Origin: Physocladia obscura
Taxonomy: Eukaryota; Chytridiomycota; Chytridiomycetes; Chytridiales; Chytriomycetaceae
Assembly: GCA_027596945.1 (NCBI GenBank)
Contig: JADGJH010000413.1
Coordinates: 5,960-19,104, forward strand
Direction: 5' to 3'
DNA: 13,145 nucleotides
Under the pieces are notes generated by a model. That model was not told where the DNA came from. It ran no database searches and saw only the letters and a list, made by a program, of their open reading frames with translations. Shown here in pieces: positions 8,937 to 13,145 of this stretch (the first letter of the stretch is position 1; every line of letters starts with the position of its first letter). The position numbers were made by a program, and so were the translations under genes.

Positions 8937-8942
8937 AATAAA
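8937..8942 (+). terminator. Polyadenylation signal AATAAA for the large gene
   Basis: A canonical AATAAA lies 47 bases after the TGA at 8887-8889 and nothing else coding on the plus strand lies between. The position is right for 3'-end formation of the large gene. Confidence 0.6.
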
Positions 8943-9112
8943 AATGATCTGGAAAATTATAACTAAGCTGAGCCAATCACAGAAACTTTTTTTTTTGTTC
9001 ATGGTTACTTGATGTTAAAAAACTGAATATTGTTATTTTTTTATTGTAAAAATGAAAGTTTTGGGAGAGCATTAACGCAATTCAAATACAAGTTGAATTG
9101 TAATATGTAAGT

Positions 9113-9740
9113 GCCAATACAAGAGCATCTGAACTGTACTACTTCTATTTCTGTGACATAAAGATGTTGCAAATCACACACAGTTATCATAAGTTGCCAG
9201 CAACAATAAGCCATTGGATCAAGCAATTTGAACATAACAGATTTCTTGAGCAGAAAAAAGCTGCACTCATTGATATTAAGCTTTCAACAGTTCAAAAAGA
9301 CTGGATTATCATCCATTTTACTGAACACCCACTTACTCTTTTGTGATGAAGCTGCTTTCAAAGGAATAGTCAAAATTAATCAACATGTTGTATATTTAGC
9401 GGATCCTTCGCTATGCAAACTTTACTTGGAAATTGCTGAAGTATCATGCAATCCATATTGCAGATGTTATGCAATTCACTCATGAGCTGAATTCAGTAAA
9501 CTGATCCCAAGTGACATTGTTTTATTTGAAGTCTCATTTGAAAACTGGAAACCCTTCCTTTGCTGCCACAGATATGCATTGAAGGGGGAAAAATTATTTC
9601 TTCAAGGTGAATACAAACAGCTTCCATGAATTTCACTGCTCTCTTTCTACTTCACAGGTGTTTTAGAAACCTTTCAAACTTAAGGCAAATTCAACAAATT
9701 AAAATCTTTTGTTGCTTTTTTGTGATGCTTTTAAAATTCA
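9113..9740 (+). pseudogene. Tc1/mariner-like transposase copy C, decayed
   Basis: This copy is of the same family as the fragment at 1101-1719. It shares NTRASELYYFYF against NTRAHALYNYYF, ATISHWIKQFE against TITCWIQQFE, HELNSVN, RYALKG, and GEYKQLP then ISLLSF. The reading frame changes several times and in-frame stops are present (TGA 9627-9629, for example). The first catalytic Asp appears deleted: IVLFEVSFEN stands where copy B has IFFLDKVSYDN. Homology fades after GKFNKLKSF near 9735, so the second and third catalytic residues are absent. It sits just downstream of the large gene's polyadenylation signal and has not interrupted it. No terminal inverted repeats could be defined by eye. 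Confidence 0.82.
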
Positions 9741-9773
9741 TTGCTATATTTGCTTAATTGCAAAGTTTTTGAC

Positions 9774-10330
9774 TTATTCCACTAAGTGATAGTGCTCTTT
9801 AAATAAGCAGTTGACATTTTCAAGTGGAAGGATTTTAATTCCTTCATTCACATCAGCTGTTGCATATTTACACATCAGTTCAATAGCCCAATGACAAATA
9901 AAGTCTTTCCCTTGGATCTCAGGATAAGCCTGATGCAAGGCCAACACGATTCTTCTGCTTTTGTTTTCATAAGCCTTATTTGCACAAAAAAAAGTCACTG
10001 AATAAGGACATCTGAATAGTTTTGCAGTTATTAAATTGGTATCTGTGATTTTGGTCACACTGATCAACACTGTGGAGGTAATTTAAGGACATTGAAAAAG
10101 TTGCTTATCTTTGTAATAAGCTGCCTGCAGGGGGTGTTTGATTGCATACATTTTCCATAATTTGCTCCAAGGATGGTTTTGCCAACGATCTCTGGCTAAG
10201 CAAGATTCCATGCTTTTTTCATCAATTCTTCTGCAGCATCAGCTTGAATAACTACAGAAGGCTTTAGTTTTGCTTTTTTTAATGGTCGTGGTACATTTTG
10301 AGGATAACATGGCATTTTTGCATAGAAAGC
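9774..10330 (-). pseudogene. Decayed coding region of unknown family
   Basis: Read on the minus strand, one frame runs LARDRWQNHPWSKLWKMYAI, HPLQAAYYKDKQLFQCP, one stop, then LISVTKITDTNLITAKLFRC, KAYENKSRRIVLALHQAYPE and DFICHWAIELMCKYATADVN to a stop near 9774. Just upstream in another frame is KPSVVIQADAAEELMKKAWN. This is too long and protein-like to be chance, but I do not recognise the family. The low CpG content and broken frame suggest transposon cargo or another transposase. It is opposite in strand to the Tc1-like copy C next to it, so it is probably a separate insertion. Confidence 0.45.
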
Positions 10331-10463
10331 TGCAGAAAGTCTGGAAAGCTGGAACTTTTTCTCCAAATCTTTCATTTGCTAGAAAATATACAATATCCGG
10401 TTGTTTTCATCCCCAAATTCTTCACAGCAAAAGAAATCAAACCCGTTCTTCTTTCTTACATAT

Positions 10464-10495
10464 TATATATATATATATATATATTTTTTTTTTTT
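10464..10495. repeat. TA dinucleotide run followed by poly-T
   Basis: About ten TA units are followed directly by a run of twelve T. This is a simple microsatellite in the spacer beyond the 3' end of the minus-strand GH127 gene. Confidence 0.9.
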
Positions 10496-10591
10496 CCATA
10501 TTTTTCACATTTTCAAATAAAGCTGTTTATCTAGTACAATATACTTTTTCCATTATCGTAACAGATTGAATCCAAGAGTTATGAGGAAATC

Positions 10592-12643
10592 CTATTTATC
10601 TTTCTCACGAATCCAGACATTCATACGAGAGTCCCCGCGATTCGACCACGTATAGTACGGAATAGCGACCAACTTCTTAAACTGCAAAATAACAACTCCT
10701 CCCAGAAGATCCGGTCTCCAAACAGGCACAGGAACATCTTCGCGATCAATAACCGCAGAATGAAGATCGACATCTTCATTGTCGACAGACTCGAGACAAT
10801 AGACGATTGGCCCGCGCTGAAAAGCGACGCGATTGATGTTGTCGGCGACAAGTTGATTCGAAGTGATGCGACGAATTGGCATTGGGAACTTGAAACAAAT
10901 ACCATCGCCCTCGCTCCAAATTCGATTTATCGAGAGACTTCCATCGGCTTGGTAACTGTATGCAACGCTTTCGCCATTAAGAGTCACGGAAAAATCTTGC
11001 AAAGTATTTGTGTCAGCGACACCAGCAGAATCAACATAGCTGTATAAATCGCCAGGAAATACTTCGGATACCTTTCTTGCCCAACCAGGAATCCGGAAAC
11101 TGAAATGCAATGGCTTGGGATAATTTGTTTGAGCAATTTTTACACACACTAAGCCATCCCAAGGATAGTTCGTCTCTTGAGAAACAGTAATGAAATCTTT
11201 ATCTCCCGTTACATCAATAGTTGCAGTTCCTGACATGTATAAATCAACAAAGATAGTATCTGGCGACACTGCATACTGATATCCAGAAATCGAAGCCAAG
11301 AAACGAGTAATGTTTCCAGGACAACAAGCACAACCAAACCACGGAGACCGCTGGTATCCGCCAAAGCTCTCCAATGGGTTTGGATAAAAAAATGATTTTC
11401 CATCTAATGATACACCTGCAAGCAACGCATTGTAAAGTGTACGTTCAAGAACGTCAGCGTATCTCGAATCTCGATGAAGAAGAAATAAGCGATGGTTCCA
11501 ATACACATTTGCAATTGATGCACATGTTTCATTGTATGCAGTCGCGTTTGGAAGTTCGTACGAATCGCCAAACGATTCTCCTTCATCCCGTGCTCCAATG
11601 CCGCCGGTAATGTATATTTTTGAGGACACTACATCGAACCAAATTCTGTCAATGGCCGCCAAGTATGAAGGATCGTTTGTGAGCGTGGCAACGTCCGCCA
11701 TCCCAGTGTACATGTATGCAGCGCGAACAGCATGGCCGACAGCCGCGGTTTGTTCAATGACAGGAAGATGCGCTTGATTATATTGCGATGCTCCAGGATA
11801 TCCGTCAGGATGGCGACAGTCGAGGAAGAATTTTGCCAGATTCAAGCATCGCGTTTGGCCAGTGAGGCGGTACAAACGGACCAATCCCATTTCCACGATT
11901 TGATGGCCAGGATAAATTGCGCGTTTTCCGGGCCCAAAAGTATTGTCGAGTAGATTGACGGCTTTGATTGCAATTTCGAGGAGAGTATTTTTGGCTGTGG
12001 CTTCGTGGTGGGCGACGGCAGCTTCGAAAAGGTGACCCAGACAATAAAGTTCATGGCTGGATTCGCGTTCGGTGCTCCAGCGTTCCGGGCCAGCTTGGCG
12101 GTGAGGATGTTGCGGATTGAATGTCCGGGCTGTGTAAATGTAACCGTCTGGCTCTTGGGCCGCGGAAATCTTTTCAATGAGTTTGTCAAGCTCAGAATCC
12201 AAGGCAGGATTGTGTTTTGTCGAAAGAGAAAAAGCAGCGGCTTCAATGACTTTATATACATCCGTGTCGTCGAATGGATAAATGGAGTACTCGTAGTCTG
12301 GAATTGGATTTCCGGACAGGGTGGCAGCGGCGGCTTCGAAATTGCGCACGCGGTTCGACTGGAAACACTGCAACAGCGCGAACGGAACCGAGACGGTGTT
12401 GTTTGTTTCAATGCGTGCTCCCCAGAAAGACTCTCTGAGCAAGCGCACCGACGTGAACGGAACCGGCTGGGTGTTGTTCCGATCCGCAATAATCCATTCT
12501 ACTTTCTCGTCGCCTGCTTCAGTGTTGCAACACGAAAGCATTGCGCTTAACATTTGCGAAAACCAGCTTGCTTTGGTCGCGTCGTTATCGCTCTGAGCAA
12601 TCAGCGGTTGCTTTTCCGCATCGTTCCCGTTATTTCCGTTCAT
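10592..12643 (-). CDS. GH127 (DUF1680) beta-L-arabinofuranosidase-type glycoside hydrolase
   Basis: The 683-residue protein has no intron. GH127 enzymes release beta-L-arabinofuranose from plant arabinosides and hydroxyproline-linked sugars, using a zinc-bound cysteine as nucleophile. The opening motif PFTSVRL..SFWGARIETN (62-81) leads into an all-alpha barrel. GGIGARDEGESF carries Glu356, AYNETCASIA carries Glu372 and Cys374, and FGCACCPGN carries Cys438, Cys440 and Cys441. These match by spacing the acid/base Glu322 and the Glu338, Cys340, Cys417, Cys418 set of HypBA1, so activity is expected. The C-terminal beta part has FQRGPIVYCLESVDN (608-622) and IPYYTWSNRG (661-670). The roughly 60-residue N-terminus has no signal peptide but contains EKQPLI, an acidic dileucine pattern, and a Cys pair (38-39). 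The start is the first ATG, in AT-rich DNA. The match to bacterial GH127 and the lack of introns suggest horizontal origin. Exact substrate specificity cannot be read from sequence. Confidence 0.94.
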   Translation of the reverse strand: MNGNNGNDAEKQPLIAQSDNDATKASWFSQMLSAMLSCCNTEAGDEKVEWIIADRNNTQPVPFTSVRLLRESFWGARIETNNTVSVPFALLQCFQSNRVRNFEAAAATLSGNPIPDYEYSIYPFDDTDVYKVIEAAAFSLSTKHNPALDSELDKLIEKISAAQEPDGYIYTARTFNPQHPHRQAGPERWSTERESSHELYCLGHLFEAAVAHHEATAKNTLLEIAIKAVNLLDNTFGPGKRAIYPGHQIVEMGLVRLYRLTGQTRCLNLAKFFLDCRHPDGYPGASQYNQAHLPVIEQTAAVGHAVRAAYMYTGMADVATLTNDPSYLAAIDRIWFDVVSSKIYITGGIGARDEGESFGDSYELPNATAYNETCASIANVYWNHRLFLLHRDSRYADVLERTLYNALLAGVSLDGKSFFYPNPLESFGGYQRSPWFGCACCPGNITRFLASISGYQYAVSPDTIFVDLYMSGTATIDVTGDKDFITVSQETNYPWDGLVCVKIAQTNYPKPLHFSFRIPGWARKVSEVFPGDLYSYVDSAGVADTNTLQDFSVTLNGESVAYSYQADGSLSINRIWSEGDGICFKFPMPIRRITSNQLVADNINRVAFQRGPIVYCLESVDNEDVDLHSAVIDREDVPVPVWRPDLLGGVVILQFKKLVAIPYYTWSNRGDSRMNVWIREKDK

Positions 12644-12793
12644 TTTTTATTAATATTGAAATTTTCTCCAATCAGATGATGACAACGGAAAAAAATTCAA
12701 TCATAGAAATACAGTTATATCATGTGTCGACAAAAAAAAAAAACAAAAAACAATGTATGAGGTTCTCATTTTGAATACTGTGTGATAAGTTTT
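12644..12793 (-). promoter_or_regulatory. Short AT-rich spacer, presumed GH127 promoter region
   Basis: Only 150 bases separate the GH127 start from the stop of the upstream zinc-knuckle gene on the same strand. The spacer is AT-rich, with an A-run at about 12731-12742. It must hold both the 3' end of one gene and the promoter of the other. I see no definite motif. Confidence 0.35.
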
Positions 12794-13021
12794 TCAATGG
12801 TTCTTGTGTGCCGTGCACTGCACGCGCCAATGCGCTCCGCCGCATTTGAAACATGGTCTTGGAGGCGGTTTCGACACGTCAAACTTTCTGCCTACTCGCG
12901 AAACATAGAAAAAGCCATCGGATTCGAAATGCCAGCCGTTGCCGATTCCACTGTTTCCGAAAGCCGATCTGGGCAACAGCGATGCCGATCGAGCAGTCGA
13001 ACCATGCAACAATCTCCGCAT
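12794..13021 (-). CDS. Small zinc-knuckle protein, or last exon of a longer gene
   Basis: From the ATG at 13021 this encodes 75 residues. The N-terminus (MRRLLHGSTARSASLLPRSA) is rich in Arg, Ser and Leu with no acidic residue, which would suit a mitochondrial presequence. The middle is GWHFESDGFFYVSRVGRKF. The C-terminus is PPPRPCFKCGGAHWRVQC, a CCHC-like zinc knuckle with spacing C-x2-C-x3-H-x4-C, one residue shorter than the retroviral-type knuckle between the second Cys and the His. Such knuckles usually bind RNA or single-stranded DNA. The frame stays open upstream of the ATG to about 13126 through a lysine-rich stretch, so this could instead be a terminal exon of a gene that runs off the window. 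The CpG-rich composition matches the other host genes, which favours a real gene. Confidence 0.6.
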   Translation of the reverse strand: MRRLLHGSTARSASLLPRSAFGNSGIGNGWHFESDGFFYVSRVGRKFDVSKPPPRPCFKCGGAHWRVQCTAHKNH

Positions 13022-13145
13022 TTCAATTTGCTTGATTTTTTTTTTTTTAATCAATTTTCCTTTACAATGTTTGATACTTTCCGAGCCAGTCTTGGGTGAT
13101 ATTTTCAGGGATGGAAAATTGGTCACGAAAAATATTTTTTGTATT

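Noticed and set aside
10516..10521. Plus-strand AATAAA as a polyadenylation signal
   Set aside because: No plus-strand coding region lies upstream of it. It is expected by chance in such AT-rich DNA.
12005..12550. 181-codon plus-strand frame opposite the GH127 gene
   Set aside because: It is a shadow frame of a well-supported GH127 coding region and shows no recognisable domain.
1..13145. CRISPR array, tRNA or rRNA genes, prophage or operon structure
   Set aside because: No regularly spaced direct repeats with spacers, no tRNA or rRNA-like stretch noticed, and spliced genes with AT-rich spacers argue against a prokaryotic origin.

Overview
The window reads as nuclear DNA of a eukaryote with short spliceosomal introns (52-108 nt, GT...AG). 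It has AT-rich intergenic DNA, decayed DNA transposons (a Crypton and Tc1/mariner-like copies) and a few CpG-rich genes. My best guess is an early-diverging, possibly zoosporic (chytrid-type) fungus. This rests on intron size, the Crypton/Tc1 mix, apparent CpG-type transposon decay and half-remembered fungal relatives of the large gene. It was not tested by any search.

Layout. 1-1100 is AT-rich with no gene I can defend. 1101-1935 (minus) carries two fragments of a Tc1/mariner-like transposase in the wrong order, C-terminal piece before N-terminal piece. 1908-4040 (plus) is a frameshifted Crypton tyrosine-recombinase gene. 4293-8889 (plus) is a large nine-exon gene encoding 1327 residues; read without its introns it looks like two or three separate genes. 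9113-9740 (plus) is another copy of the same Tc1-like family, followed by an unassigned decayed coding region on the minus strand (9774-10330). 10592-12643 (minus) is an intact, intronless GH127 (DUF1680) beta-L-arabinofuranosidase-type gene. 12794-13021 (minus) is a small zinc-knuckle protein or the last exon of a longer gene.

Main points. (1) The large gene contains an internal duplication. Two units, each a Cys/His module followed by a beta-rich segment, share three introns at matching positions and phases. This shared structure is what joins the apparent gene fragments into one. The units are separated by a linker with four CYSYL motifs, and the protein ends in long coiled-coil-like segments. 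(2) CpG is nearly absent from the transposon stretches (17 counted by eye in 1-4080) and common in the genes. At least four arginine codons appear to have been lost from both Tc1-like copies, sometimes by C-to-T on one strand and sometimes on the other, as expected for deamination at methylated CpG or a RIP-like process. (3) The GH127 gene keeps its predicted catalytic and metal-binding residues and has a eukaryotic-looking N-terminal extension, suggesting an acquired and adapted enzyme.

I see no operons, CRISPR arrays, rRNA or tRNA genes.
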